In this document: one piece after another, positions 34,881 through 45,740 of the stretch
Layout of the letters: the number at the start of each line of letters is the position of its first letter
Numbering within the stretch: the stretch's first letter is position 1
Source of the DNA: Callorhinus ursinus
Taxonomy: Eukaryota; Chordata; Mammalia; Carnivora; Otariidae
Direction: 5' to 3'
Length of the DNA: 64,000 bases
NCBI RefSeq assembly: GCF_003265705.1
Contig: NW_020312775.1
Span: 4,482,822-4,546,821 of the forward strand
Position numbers and translations under genes: made by a program
The notes under the pieces: generated by a model
What the model was told of the DNA's origin: nothing
Seen by the model: only the letters and a program-made list of their open reading frames with translations
The model's database searches: none

Positions 34881-35440
34881 AAATAAATAAACAGTTCTAA
34901 TGAATTACAGTCACTGTTAGCAATAACAGTGCTGTTACTCCAAATGAGGATTAGCCACTAATTTTTTTTTAGCTTTTGCTTGATCTTCAGTTTTAAAATA
35001 AATTAAGAATCCTATAAACTCTTCATGGGTTCAGCAGCTTGAATAAGTACTAACTCAAAAGATTAATACTTGGCTCTTTTATCTCTGAAATAGTCTGATG
35101 ACTTCAAGCTTTCTAAAATGAAATTGAATTTGAATAAAGATAGCACTCTTGAGGTCTGTAAATTGTCAGTTCTCAAAAGGTTCCTTCTCTATACTCCATA
35201 TTCTCTTTTTAAAGCCTATATGACAGATAATTTAGATCCAATCCTAAGTATAAGATGTAACATGCATGTCAAAAATGTTCTTTTTAAAGGAACTGATATG
35301 CTCTTCAATTCTGTTAAATCTAAAAGATATGTTCAAAAACTTTATCCATAGAAGATGTTTTGACATGGTCAGAATAGGCTTGTGCAAAGAAGAAAAGGGA
35401 TCCCGTTGGCTTCCCTTATCCTCAGCAAGGCCCAGAATAG
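34881..35440. other. No recognisable feature
   Basis: Unique-looking AT-rich DNA; several short overlapping open frames on both strands at 35118-35496 lack coding features. Confidence 0.5.
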
Positions 35441-35499
35441 GTATTAAATCAGTTACCACCATCATCTGTTCTATTATTTATTATGTTACACTGTAATTT

Positions 35500-35576
35500 A
35501 TCTATTTCTGTATCTATCTCCCCTCACTAGACTCCATGAACTGCTTGAGGCTAAGGGTTATTCCCCATTCATCTTT
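35500..35576 (+). mobile_element. L2 fragment, left part (split by L1)
   Basis: TATCTCCCCTCACTAGACTC, GAACTGCTTGAGGCTAAGGG and the following TCATCTTT match the L2 3' region. It continues at 42657 with TCATCTTTATTTCCCTGGCA after the inserted L1. Confidence 0.75.
35562..35576. repeat. Target-site duplication of the 7.1-kb L1, left
   Basis: TCCCCATTCATCTTT, identical to 42657-42671, both within L2 sequence. Confidence 0.93.
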
Positions 35577-35715
35577 TTTTTTTTATTGTTATGTTAATCA
35601 CCATATATTACATAATTTGTTTTGGTGTACTGTTCCATGATTCATTGTTTGTTCATAACACCCAGTGCTCCATGCAGAATGTGCCCTTCTCAATACCCAT
35701 CACCAGGCTAACCCA

Positions 35716-35741
35716 TCCCCCCGCCCTCCTCCCCTCCAGAA
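35716..35741 (-). promoter_or_regulatory. G-rich tract in the L1 3' UTR
   Basis: On the minus strand this is GGAGGGGAGGAGGGCGGGGG, several G runs close together; mammalian L1 3' UTRs often hold such G-quadruplex-prone tracts. Confidence 0.6.
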
Positions 35742-36039
35742 ACCTCAGTTTGTTTTTCAGAGTCCATCATCTCTCCCGGTTCGTCTCCCCCTCTGACTTA
35801 CTCCCCTTCATTCTTCCTCTCCTGCTATCTTCTTCTTTTTCTTTTTTCTTAAAATATGTTGCGTTATTTGTTTCAGAAGTACAGATCTGTGATTCAACAG
35901 TCTTACACAATTCACAGCACTCACCGTAGCACATATCTTCCCCAATGTCCATCACCCAGCCACCCCATCCCTCCCACCCCCGACCACTCCAGCAACCCAC
36001 TAAACAAACCCTTAGTTTGTTCCTAAGATTAAGAATTCC

Positions 36040-39000
36040 TCATATCAGTGAGGTCATATGATACATGTCTTTCTCTGATTGACTTATTTCACTCAGCATA
36101 ACACCCTCCAGTTCCATCCACGTCGTTGCAAATGGCAAGATCTCATTCCTTTTGATGGCTGCATAATATTCCATTGAGTATATATACCACACCTTCTTTA
36201 TCCATTCATCTGTCGATGGACATCTTGGGTCTTTCCACAGTTTGGCTATTGTGGACATTGCTGCTATAAACATTGGGGTGCACGTACCCCTTCGGGTCCC
36301 TACATTTGTATCTATGGGGTAAATACCCAGTAGTGCAATTGCTAGATCGAATGGTAGCTCTAATTTCAACTGTTTGAGGAACCTCCATACTGTTTTCCAG
36401 AGGGGTTGCACCAGCTTGCATTCCCACCAACAGTGTAGGAGGGTTCCCCTTTCTCCACATCCCCGCCAACATCTGTCGTTCCCTGACTTGTTAATTTTAG
36501 CCATTCTGACGGGTGTGAGGTGGTATCTCATTGAGGTTTTGATTTGGATTTCCTTGATGCCGAGCGATGTTGAGCACTTTTTCATGTGCCTGTTGGCCAT
36601 TTGGATGTCTTCTTTGGAAAAATGTCTGTTCATGACTTCTGCCCATTTCTTGATTGCATTCTTTGTTTTTGGGTGTTGAGTTTGATAAGTTCTTTATAGA
36701 TTTTGGATACTAGCCCTTTATCTGATATGTCATTTGCAAATATTTTCTCCCATTGTGTCGGTTGTCTTTTGGTTTTGTGGACTGTTTCTTTTGCTGTGCA
36801 AAAGCTTTTTATCTTGATGAAATCCCAATAGTTCATCTTTGCCCTGGCTTCCTGTGCCTTTGGTGATGTTTCTAGGAAGAAGTTGCTGCGGCTGAGGTCG
36901 AAGAGGTTGCTACCTGTGTTCTCCTTTAGGATTTGGATGGACTCCTGTCTCACGTTTAGGTCTTTCAACCATTTGGAGTCTATTTTTGTGTGTGGTGTAA
37001 GGAAATGGTCCAGATTCATTCTTCTGCATGTGGCTGTCCAATTTTCCCAACACCATTTGTTGAAGAGACTGTCTTTTTTCCACTGGACATTCTTTCCTGC
37101 TTTGTCAAAGATAAGTTGACCATAGAGTTGAGGGTCCATTTCTGGGCTCTCGATTCTGTTCCATTGATCTGTGCCTCTGTTTTTGTGCCAGTACCATACT
37201 GTCTTGATGATGACAGCTTTGTAATAGATCTGGAAGTCCGGAATTGGGATGCCGCCAGCTTTGCTTTTCTTTTTCAATATTCCTCTGGCTATTCGGGGTC
37301 TCTTCTGGTTCCATAACAATTTTAGGATTATTTGTTCCATTTCTTTGAAAAAAGTGGATGGTATTTTGATGGGGATTGCACTGAATGTGTAGATTGCTCT
37401 AGGTAGCATTGACATCTTCACAATGTTGGTTCTTCCAATCCATGAGCATGGAACGTTTTGCCATTTCTTTGTGTCTTCTTCAATTTCTTTCCTGAGTATT
37501 TTATAGTTTTCTGAGTACAGATCCTTTGCCTCTTTGGTTAAATTTATTCCTAGGTATCTTATGGTTTTGGGTGCAATTGTGAATGGGATCGACTCCTTGA
37601 TTTGTCTCTCTTCTGTCTTGTTGTTGGTGTATAGGAATGCCACTGATTTCTGCGCATTGATTTTATAGCCTGCTATTTGACTGAATTCATGTATGAGTTC
37701 TAGCAGTTTGGGGGTGGAGTCTTTTGGGTTTTCCACATAAAGTATCATATCATCTGCAAACAGTGAGAGTTTGACTTCCTCTTTGCCGATTTGGATGCCT
37801 TTGATTTCTTTTTGTTGTCTGATTGCTGTGGCTAGGACTTCTAATACTATGTTGAATAGCAGTGGTGAGAGTGGACATCCCTGCCGCGTTCCTGACCTTA
37901 GGGGAAAAGCTCTCAGCTTTTCCCCATTGAGAATGATATTCGCTGTAGGTTTTTCGTAGATGGCTTTTATGATATTGAGGTATGTACCCTCTATCCCTAT
38001 ACTCTGAAGAGTTTTGATCAAGAAAGGATGCTGTACTTTGTCAAATGCTTTTTCTGCATCTATTGAGAGGATCATATGATTCTTGTTCTTTCTTTTGTTA
38101 ATGTATTGTATCACGTTGATTGATTTGTGGATGTTGAACCAGCCTTGCAGCCCAGGGATAAATCCCACTTGGTCGTGGTGAATAATCCTTTTAATGTACT
38201 GTTGGATCCTATTGGCTAGTATTTTGGTGAGAATTTTTGCCTCCATGTTCATCAAGGATATTGGTCTGTAATTCTCCTTTTTGATGGGATCTTTGTCTGG
38301 TTTTGGGATCAAGGTAATGGTGGCCTCATAAAATGAATTTGGAAGTTTTCCTTCCATTTCTATTTTTTGGAAGAGTTTCAGGAGAATAGGTATTAATTCT
38401 TCTTTAAATGTCTGATAGAATTCCCCTGGGAAGCCATCTGGCCCTGGGCTTTGGTTTCTTGGGAGATTTTTGATGACTGCTTCGATTTCCTTAGTGGTTA
38501 TAGGTCTGTTCAGGTTTTCTATTTCTTCCTGGTTCAGTTTTGGTAGTTGATACATCTCTAGGAATGCACCCATTTCTTCCAGGTTATCTAATTTGCTAGC
38601 ATAGAGTTGCTCATAATATGTTCTTATAATTGTTTGTATTTCTTTGGTGTTGGTTGTGATCTCTCCTCTTTCATTCATGATTTTGTTGATTTGGGTCATT
38701 TCTCTTTTCTTTTTGATCAGTCTGGCCAGGGGTTTATCAATCTTGTTGATTCTTTCAAAGAACCAGCTCCTAGTTTCGTTGATCTGTTCTACTGTTCTTT
38801 TGGTTTCTATTTCATTGATTTCTGCTCTGATCTTTATTATTTCTCTTCTCCTGCCGGGTTTAGGCTTTATTTGCTGTTCTTTCTCCAGCTCCTTGAGGTG
38901 TAGGGTTAGATTGTGTATTTGAGACCTTTCTTGTTTCTTGAGAAAGGCTTGTATTGCTATATACTTTCCTCTCAGGACTGCCTTTGCTGTATCCCAAAGA

Positions 39001-39854
39001 TTTTGGACAGTTGTGTTTTCATTTTCATTGGTTTCCATGAATTTTTTTAATTCTTCTTTAATTTCCTGGTTGACCCATTCATTCTTTAGTAGGATGCTCT
39101 TTAGCCTCCATATATTTGAGTTCTTTCCGACTTTCCTCTTGTGATTGAGTTCTAGTTTCAAAGCATTGTGGTCTGAAAATATGCAGGCAATGATCCCAAT
39201 CTTTTGGTACCGGTTGAGACCTGATTTGTGACCTAGGATGTGATCAATTCTGGAGAATGTTCCATGGGCACTAGAGAAGAATGTGTATTCCGTTGCTTTG
39301 GGATGGAATGTTCTGAATATGTCTGTGAAGTCCATTTGGTCCAGTGTGTCATTTAAAGTCTTTATTTCCTTGTTGATCTTTTGCTTAGAATATCTGTCCA
39401 TTTCAGTGAGGGGGGTGTTAAAGTCCCCCAATATTATTGTATTGTTGTCAATGTGTTTCTTTGCTTTTGTTATTAATTGCCTTATATAATTGGCTGCTCC
39501 CATGTTAGGGGCATAGATATTTACAATTGTTAGATCTTCTTGTTGGATAGACCCTTTCAGTAGGATATAGTGTCCTTCCTCATCTCTTATTACAGTCTTT
39601 GTTTTAAAATCTAGTTTGTCTGATATAAGGATTGCCACCCCAGCTTTCTTTTGGTGTCCATTAGCATGGTAAATGGTTTTCCACCCCCTCACTTTCAATG
39701 TGGGGGTGTCTTTGGGTCTAAAATGAGTCTCTTGCAGACAGCATATGGATGGGTCTTGTTTTTTAATCCAATCTGATAGCCTGTGTCTTTTGATTGGGGC
39801 ATTGAGCCCATTTACATTCAGGGTAACTATTGAAAGTTATGAATTTAGTGCCAT
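36040..39854 (-). pseudogene. L1 ORF2 (endonuclease-reverse transcriptase), nearly intact
   Basis: In L1, ORF2 nicks target DNA and reverse-transcribes L1 RNA there. The expected start ATG lies at 39854-39852, but codon 6 is TAA (39839-39837). The frame is then open to 36630. Visible parts: LQETHF and LGDFN (endonuclease active-site strands), [11 protein letters not shown] (catalytic SDH), then the reverse transcriptase with [49 protein letters not shown] and the catalytic [16 protein letters not shown] one-base loss in an A-rich stretch near 36675 shifts the frame. The last 197 residues (36633-36040) carry the cysteine-rich [18 protein letters not shown]. Total is about 1271 codons, the normal family length. 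Confidence 0.95.
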
Positions 39855-39935
39855 TGTATTGCCTGTAAGGTGACTGTTACTGTATGTTGTCTGTATTCCT
39901 TTCCGATCTTTGCTGCTTTTAGGCTCTCTCTTTGC

Positions 39936-40823
39936 TTAGAGGACCCCTTTCAATATTTCTTGGAGGGCTGGTTTCGTGTTTGTAAATTCCTTTAGTTTTT
40001 GTTTGTTCTGGAAGCTTTTTATCTCTCCTTCTATTTTCAATGCAGCCTAGCTGGATATAGTATTCTTGGCTGCATATTTTTCTCGTTAGTGCTCTGAAGA
40101 TATCTTGCCAGTCCTTTCTGGCCTGCCAGGTCTCTGTGGATAGGTCTGTTGCCAATCTAATATTTTTACCATTGTAGGTTACATATCTCTTCTCCCGAGC
40201 TGCTTTCAAGATTTTCTCTTTGTCTCTGAGACTCATAAGTTTTACTATTAGATGTCGGGGTGTTGACCTATTTTTATTGATTTTGAGAGGGGTTCTCTGT
40301 TCCTCCTGGATTTTGATTCCTGTTTCCTTCCTCACATTAGGGAAGTTCTCTGCTATAATTTGCTCCAATATACCTTCTGCCCCCCTCTCTCTTTTTTCTT
40401 CTTCTGGGAATCCCAATTATTCTAATGTTGTTTCATCTTATCGAATCACTTATCTCTCGAATTCTGCCCTCGTGATCCTGTAGTTGTTTCTCCCTCTTTT
40501 TCTCAGCCTCTTTACTTTCCATCATTTGGTCTTCTATATCACTGATTCTCTCTTCTGCCTCATTTATCCTAGCAGTTAGTGCCCCCATTTTTGATTGCAC
40601 CTCATCAATAGCCTTTTTGATTTCGACTTGGTTAGATTTTAGTTCTTTTACTTCTCCAGAAAGGGTTTCTCTAATAACTTCCACGCTTTTTTCAAGCCCA
40701 GCTAGTATCTTTAAAGTCATGATTCTGAACTCTAGGTCCGACATCGTACTGCTGTCCGTATTGAGTAGGTCCCTGGCTGACGGTACTACCTCTTGTTCTT
40801 TTTGCTGAGGTGATTTTTTTCAT
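39936..40823 (-). pseudogene. L1 ORF1 (RNA-binding protein), broken
   Basis: Expected start ATG at 40823 in GACAAGATGAAAAAAATCAC. The first 26 codons are out of frame with the next open stretch (40744-40433). That stretch begins MSDLEFRIMTLKILAGLEKS and is coiled coil (ALTARINEAEERISDIEDQM, MESKEAEKKREKQLQDHEGR). It ends at a TGA after ISDSIR. A one-base gain just downstream moves the frame again to 40416-39919, which has EQIIAENFPNVRKE, DKEKILKAAREKRYVTYNGK and TETWQARKDW, typical of the RNA-recognition and C-terminal domains. Another shift near 40070 removes the usual LQEILKGVL end, still visible in another frame before TAA at 39938-39936. Spans about 296 codons. Confidence 0.9.
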
Positions 40824-42656
40824 CTTGTCATTTTGTCCAGAGGAGAATAGATGAATGAGAGAACAAAATGCTAACAGGTTTACAACGTCCCCAGCAAATA
40901 TACTGTATACAAATCAGAAAAGACCTGAAACCAGGGGAAAAGAAAGGGAAAGAACGAAAAAAGAAAGAGAAAAAAAAGAAAAAAAAAGAAAAAAGATAAA
41001 AACAAAAACAGAACAGTACAAAAAAAGCAGAATGTGATCAAATATGATCAGGCTAGTGCATAGATTAGTGCCACACACTAGATTTTGGGCGTATTTTGGT
41101 CTGTTAGAAAAAAGTGCCTCCTAAAATTTTAAAGGAAGAAAGACATATATGTACAAAATAAGGGTTGATACAATGAAGGGATAGAAGATGATTGTAAAGA
41201 TGAAAATTATAAAAGATTTTATAAAAGGACTTGATAAGATAAGAAGTTGTCTGAAAAAAGAAAGAAGATTTAAAAAAAAAGAAAAAAGGGAGAGAATGTG
41301 ATCAGGCAGGAGACTAGAACAGAACCATACACTAGTGATTTAGGGTATATTTTTATGTTAGAAGAAACTGTATCTCAAAATTTTAAAGAGAGAACAACTT
41401 ATATATATATGCCAAAAATAAGGGTAACTACTATGAAGGGATAAAATATGACTCTAAAAATGAAAAATAAAAAATGTTTTGTTTTTTTTTTTAAAAAGAG
41501 ATTGATAAGATGTTGGTTGAAAAAGGGAAAAAGAAAAAGAAAAAAAAACAGTTAACAAAAATTAACTTTGATGATCTAATGAATCATGTTTAAAAAAAAG
41601 CCATGAATTCTATGTGCAGTATTCCTCTAGCGCTGGAGTTCTCCCATTCTCCTTGATCGGTAAACTTGGTCTTGGCTTGCTGGCTGTTTGTGCTGATCTT
41701 CTGGGGCAGGGGCCTGTTGCTGTGGTTTCCAAATGTCTTTGCCGGAGGCTGAATTGCCCCGCCCTTGTCGGTCCGGGCTAAGCAAGCTGCTCGGGTTTGA
41801 TCTCATGAGCTTTTGTTCCCTGCAAGCTCTCGGTACAGCCTTGGAGGACCAGGGCAAAAATGGTGGCCTCCCAATCTCCACCCGGAGGAGCTGAGAACTC
41901 AGGGCCCCGCTCCTCAGTGCGCCCCCAGAGAAAAGCAGTCACTCCCTTGTCCCTGGTCTCCGGCCGCACTCCGTGCTCACCGGGCCTGTGACCGAGCGTT
42001 TGTATCTCTGGCACCCGACCCCGTTTGGAGTCTCCAAACCCAGCAGATCCCTGTGGTGCGTTCCCGCGCTGCTCCTCCCCGGGAAGGAAGGGGAGTCTCC
42101 CCGGATCTGCCGCCTGTTGGGTCCCTGCTGCAGGAGCAGTGGCCCGACTGGGCCGCGGATCACAGTTTATGGCAACCCCAAGCTGAGAGCCCGCGCCTCA
42201 GCTCCGTCTCTGCAGCTGGCTTCCCCGCTCCGATACCTGGGAGCTCTGGCGCACTCAGGCTCCCCCGGTCTTTCTGTGACCCCAAGGGTCCTGAGACCCC
42301 ACTGTCCCGCGAGGGTTCCACCCCCGCTTAGCCACTGGAGCGACGTCCCTCAGCGGAGCTGACTTCTAAAAGGTCCGATTTTGTGCTCCGCGGCTCTATC
42401 ACTTGCCAGAAGCGGCTGGCGGAGGCCCCTCCCCCGCCGTCTATCCTCCCGAATATCGCCTCGGATTCACTTCTCCGCACGTCCTACCTTCCAGTAAGTG
42501 GTCGCTTCTCTGTTCAGAGAGTTGTTGCTACTCTCCTCTTTGATCTCCTGTTGAGTTCGTAGGTGTTCAGAATGGTTTGATCCCTATTCAGCTGAATTCC
42601 TGAGACCAGAGGAAATCCAGGTCTCCTATTCCTCCGCCATCTTGCTCCGCCCCCCC
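40824..42656 (-). promoter_or_regulatory. L1 5' UTR / internal promoter, CpG-rich
   Basis: The 5' part (about 41750-42656) is GC- and CpG-rich; the part next to ORF1 (about 40900-41560) is AT-rich with A-rich runs. The very 5' end contains CAAGATGGCGGAGG. L1 5' UTRs drive RNA polymerase II transcription from their own first base. Open frames in this stretch (41627-42362, both strands) reflect high GC and are not supported as genes. Confidence 0.85.
42636..42644 (-). promoter_or_regulatory. YY1-type site at L1 start
   Basis: CAAGATGGC on the minus strand, 12 bases inside the element. In primate L1s this site positions the transcription start; the same role here is inferred. Confidence 0.75.
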
Positions 42657-42710
42657 TCCCCATTCATCTTTATTTCCCTGGCACCTAGTGTAACTGAACC
42701 AATGTGAGTT
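42657..42710 (+). mobile_element. L2 fragment, right part, with right target duplication
   Basis: TCCCCATTCATCTTT (42657-42671, second duplication copy) continues into ATTTCCCTGGCACCTAGTGT, the L2 text interrupted at 35576. Confidence 0.75.
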
Positions 42711-43475
42711 CACTCCTTGATGAATCAAAAATTGAACTAGGTTGAGTTGTCACACAAAGAAAAGTTTGTTTGCAGCAAATAAGAAGATCATGGGGAATAG
42801 CTTCCAAAGCTGTGACTCCCTGAGCATATGTGGATGGGTTCCCTTTATTTAGGGTTAGGATGAATATTTAGGTAGGGAAGCCTTGTCATCGTATGTAGAG
42901 GTGAGCATAAGCTCATGCATGCATCTTAAGGAAACATGCTTATACATACATAGTATATTATGTAAATGAGGCTTGTTCTCTTAGGGCAGAGATTTTAGTA
43001 TTATAATGAGGTAAAGGTAGTTATCAGTCATTCTAAAGTCACTCCATTGTCCTTCTGCACAGGTGTGAGTCAGGGGTTAAGCTCAAACTGGTCTGGGTGG
43101 TCTAGGCCAGCTGAAGGTCTTGTCAGGGCAGTCACTATGCTATTGCTCAAGGGGTGGTTTCTCTTTGCATTTGCCTGAGTTAAGAGATAAGCTGGAAAGA
43201 AGAGTTTAAGGAAAAATGTGGAACAAAGGTCTGTGAGTACAAGCAAGTGAGTAGTAAAGTCAGGTCTTGGGGTCTAGCTGGTGACACTAGCATGAAAAGG
43301 AATTCAATAATTTGTTGAATAAATGAATAGGGTCTCATTTTAATTTGGTAGAGGCCATATATAAGATTCTTAATGATGAGGGAGCAGAAGGCTAGCTGAG
43401 GACAAAGCACAAGCTGACACCCTGCAACCTCCCCCCACTCCCCACTACTGGGTGGGACATGTGTGACATTCTTTC
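42711..43475. other. Unassigned; possibly retrovirus-derived at the right end
   Basis: No gene seen. The last 115 bp (43363-43478) are similar in inverted orientation to 50570-50685, next to another LTR of the same family, so at least this part may be retroviral or a further LTR. Confidence 0.4.
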
Positions 43476-43820
43476 AGGAATCTCCCAAACTATCTTAATG
43501 TTAATACCTTGTTAGAGGGGAAAACAACCTTAAATAGACAAAGGTAAGACCTCTGGTATCTTGTAGGTATCTTGTAGGTTGGTCCTCTTTAGCATATGAA
43601 AATTCTTTTGAAACCTCCCTTTTCCTTACTTCCCCCAACTCCAGAGTTTATTATCACCACACCTCAAGACCCCAGTGCAGCTGTTCTTTCTGCCCAAAGG
43701 TTCTGTCCCTGTGTTTTAGTAAACCACCATTTTGCACCAAAGATGTCTCAAGAATTTTTCTTGGTCTTCGGCTCCAGACCTCACCCCACTGAACCTCACC
43801 TCTATTCCAAAACCACATCA
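43476..43820 (+). mobile_element. ERV1-like LTR fragment, 5'-truncated
   Basis: Same family as the LTRs at 29763, 48859, 49969 and 51190: ACTATCTTAATGTTAATACC, TTTAGCATATGAAAATTCTT, TTTGCACCAAAGATGTCTCA and an end in AACCACATCA. The first part of U3 is absent. The poly(A) signal is changed (TTAGTAAA instead of AATAAA). Confidence 0.8.
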
Positions 43821-44157
43821 TTAACACTGTGCCTCTTACACTGTAAATGTTCAATAAATGTTAACTGTTATTTACTAAAATGGGATCAGATGGAATTGTA
43901 CTGGAGCCGATTCCCACTGGCTATTACATTTTCAGGAATTTTGCAAGCTGGTTGTTAAATTATTGGTAATCAGAAATAGCCCATGGTAGGAGTATTTACA
44001 TTACATATTTCATTGCCAATGAAAATTGGCAAATGAAATAATTCCACACATAGACGCCCCTTCCCCTACCCACCCCCATCTCCCCACCCATGTCAGCAAT
44101 TAAACATTTTTTAGTACTGCACTAAGGTCAGATACCATACTATCCTGGGTTTTGAAT
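43821..44157. other. Mostly unassigned; possible L2/MIR tail at 43835-43870
   Basis: GTAAATGTTCAATAAATGTT resembles a SINE/LINE2 tail. A C-rich stretch lies at 44056-44092. Otherwise nothing recognised. Confidence 0.4.
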
Positions 44158-44173
44158 TCATTTAAATATTTTT

Positions 44174-44353
44174 TTTAAGATTTTATTTATTTATTTGACA
44201 TAGCGAGAGAGAGCACAAGCAGGAAGAGCAGCAGAGGGTGAAGCAGGTTCCCTGCTGAGCAAGAAGCCCGATGCGGGACTCGATCCCAGGACTCTGGGAT
44301 CATGACCCGAGCTGAAGGCAGACGCTTAACCGACTGAGCCACCCAGGCATCCC
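44174..44353 (-). mobile_element. CAN-SINE
   Basis: AAGATTTTATTTATTTATTT tail at the left, GATCATGACCCGAGCTGAAG and CCGACTGAGCCACCCAGGCA at the right. Perfect 16-bp duplication TCATTTAAATATTTTT at 44158-44173 and 44354-44369. Confidence 0.96.
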
Positions 44354-44399
44354 TCATTTAAATATTTTTAATGTGTATTATTGATAAAGTGTGTGAATA

Positions 44400-44866
44400 G
44401 CCATTGGCGATTGATTCAACCTGCAGCCTCTCTTCTCCCCTCAGGAATCAGGGGGCAGAACTAAATGTTCCAACCCTCAAATCCTGGTTGGTTTCCCTGG
44501 CAACCAGCACCCCATCTTTAGGGGATTTCCAAAAGTCACCCCCTTAACATAAACTTAGTTATAGTTGGAAGGGGCTTGTTATGAATAACAAGACATCCAT
44601 TTTAGCCTTTATGGCTCTGAATTGGATTTCAGGAACAGAGGACAAATGACCAAATATTATAACAAAAGCAATGCTCTCATTGCTCTTATTGGTTAAGAAA
44701 TTCCAAGGGTTTGGGGAGCTCTGAGCCAGGAATCAGGGACTGAAGACCAAAATATTTATTTATTATAAATCACATATCACAATTACTTGGAACTATACCA
44801 CCCAGGAAATCTCACACTCCAAGAACCCATTCTTGGGTTATAACCTACAAGTTTTCCAACTCACTC
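44400..44866 (-). repeat. Inverted segmental duplication, arm A (LTR-like family B copy 3 plus flank)
   Basis: Its reverse complement matches 52303-52761 with about six substitutions and one 8-base gap by eye. The arm consists of about 380 bp of family B and 86 bp of adjacent non-repeat DNA (44781-44866), which is also present at the other locus. Sharing of the flank shows a DNA-level duplication and not two insertions. Confidence 0.92.
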
Positions 44867-44972
44867 CTTTTCCAATCCCATTACATCTGCTCTCTCTTAC
44901 AGTGAAACATTCACTACCTTGACAACTCCAATTCCCTCTTATTTAGCTCTTACTGGCCTCTTCAGTCATGCA

Positions 44973-45186
44973 TGGGGTGCCTGGGTGGCCCAGCCATTAA
45001 GCGTCTGCCTTCAGCTCAGGTCAGGATCCCAAGGTCCTGGGATTGAGCCCCACATCGGGCTCCCTGCTCCATGGGGAAGCCTGCTTCTCCCTTTCCCACT
45101 CCCCCTGCTTGTGTTCCCTCTCTTGCTGTGTCTCTCTCTGTCAAATAAAGAAATAAAATCTTAAAAAAAAATTTAAAAAAAAGCAA
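44973..45186 (+). mobile_element. CAN-SINE
   Basis: GGGGTGCCTGGGTGGCCCAG head, CCCACTCCCCCTGCTTGTGT body variant, AAATAAAGAAATAAAATCTT tail. AGTCATGCA flanks it at 44964-44972 and 45187-45195. Confidence 0.95.
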
Positions 45187-45294
45187 AGTCATGCAATCTG
45201 TCCTTTTATTGTACAAGTCTAGTAAAACTGCAACCCTCAGCCATTCAAAATCATCTTCACTCCCCACTTTTGCTCAATCCAATCTATTCTCCAC

Positions 45295-45655
45295 ACTGCA
45301 GTGTAAGTAACCTTTTCAAATGTAAATTTGATCACATGCCTGACCCCCCACTCCCCAGCTTGCTTTGCTTAAGCCTTTAAATGGCTCTCCATGGTTCTTA
45401 GAATGAAGTCCAAACTCTGTAACATGCCATACAAGACTAGCTATAATTTGTACCCTGTGTCCATTTCTGGTCTCCTACCCCTCCTCTTCATCCATATTAA
45501 TAGACTTGTACTTTCACTCACTATCATCATGATTTTTTATGAGTGTGTCCTGTCTGCCTGGAATGTCCCCAGCCCCCTTTGTAAGCCTCTTATTTATCCT
45601 TAAAGACTCATCTCAGGTGGCACCTCCTCCCTGATTGACTCTCAAAGGTGACATA
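45295..45655 (+). mobile_element. L2 (LINE-2) fragment
   Basis: CACACTGCAGTGTAAGTAAC, TTGATCACATGCCTGACC, ATGGCTCTCCATGGTTCTTA, AGTCCAAACTCTGTAACATG, CTGCCTGGAATGTCCCCAGC and CATCTCAGGTGGCACCTCCT closely follow the familiar L2 3' region order. Confidence 0.88.
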
Positions 45656-45694
45656 GTTTGAAAAACTCAAATTCTCTTTTTTGGCAGTTCTTCA

Positions 45695-45740
45695 AAATTT
45701 TATTTTATTTTATTTTATTTTATTATTTATTTTATTTCCA
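45695..45740. repeat. (TTTTA)n tract
   Basis: Five-base TTTTA units, probably a modified poly(T) tail at the 3' end of the adjoining minus-strand L1 fragment. Confidence 0.85.

Larger units (their letters stand above)
35577..42656 (-). mobile_element. Full-length L1 (minus strand), best preserved in the window
   Basis: About 7.08 kb bounded by a perfect 15-bp target duplication. Minus-strand order: 5' UTR 42656-40824, ORF1 region 40823-39936, an 81-bp spacer, ORF2 39854-36040, 3' UTR 36039-35577 with poly(A). The 5' end reads GGGGGGGCGGAGCAAGATGG, a complete L1 start. Many CpGs survive in the 5' UTR and ORF2 is open for over 1000 codons, so it is much younger than the other L1s here. ORF1 is broken and ORF2 has two lesions, so it is not expected to move by itself. 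Confidence 0.96.

Noticed and set aside
41627..42362. Long overlapping open frames on both strands (up to 172 residues) suggesting a gene
   Set aside because: They lie in the GC-rich, stop-poor 5' UTR of the minus-strand L1; the collinear region of the other L1 (58700-59450) behaves the same.
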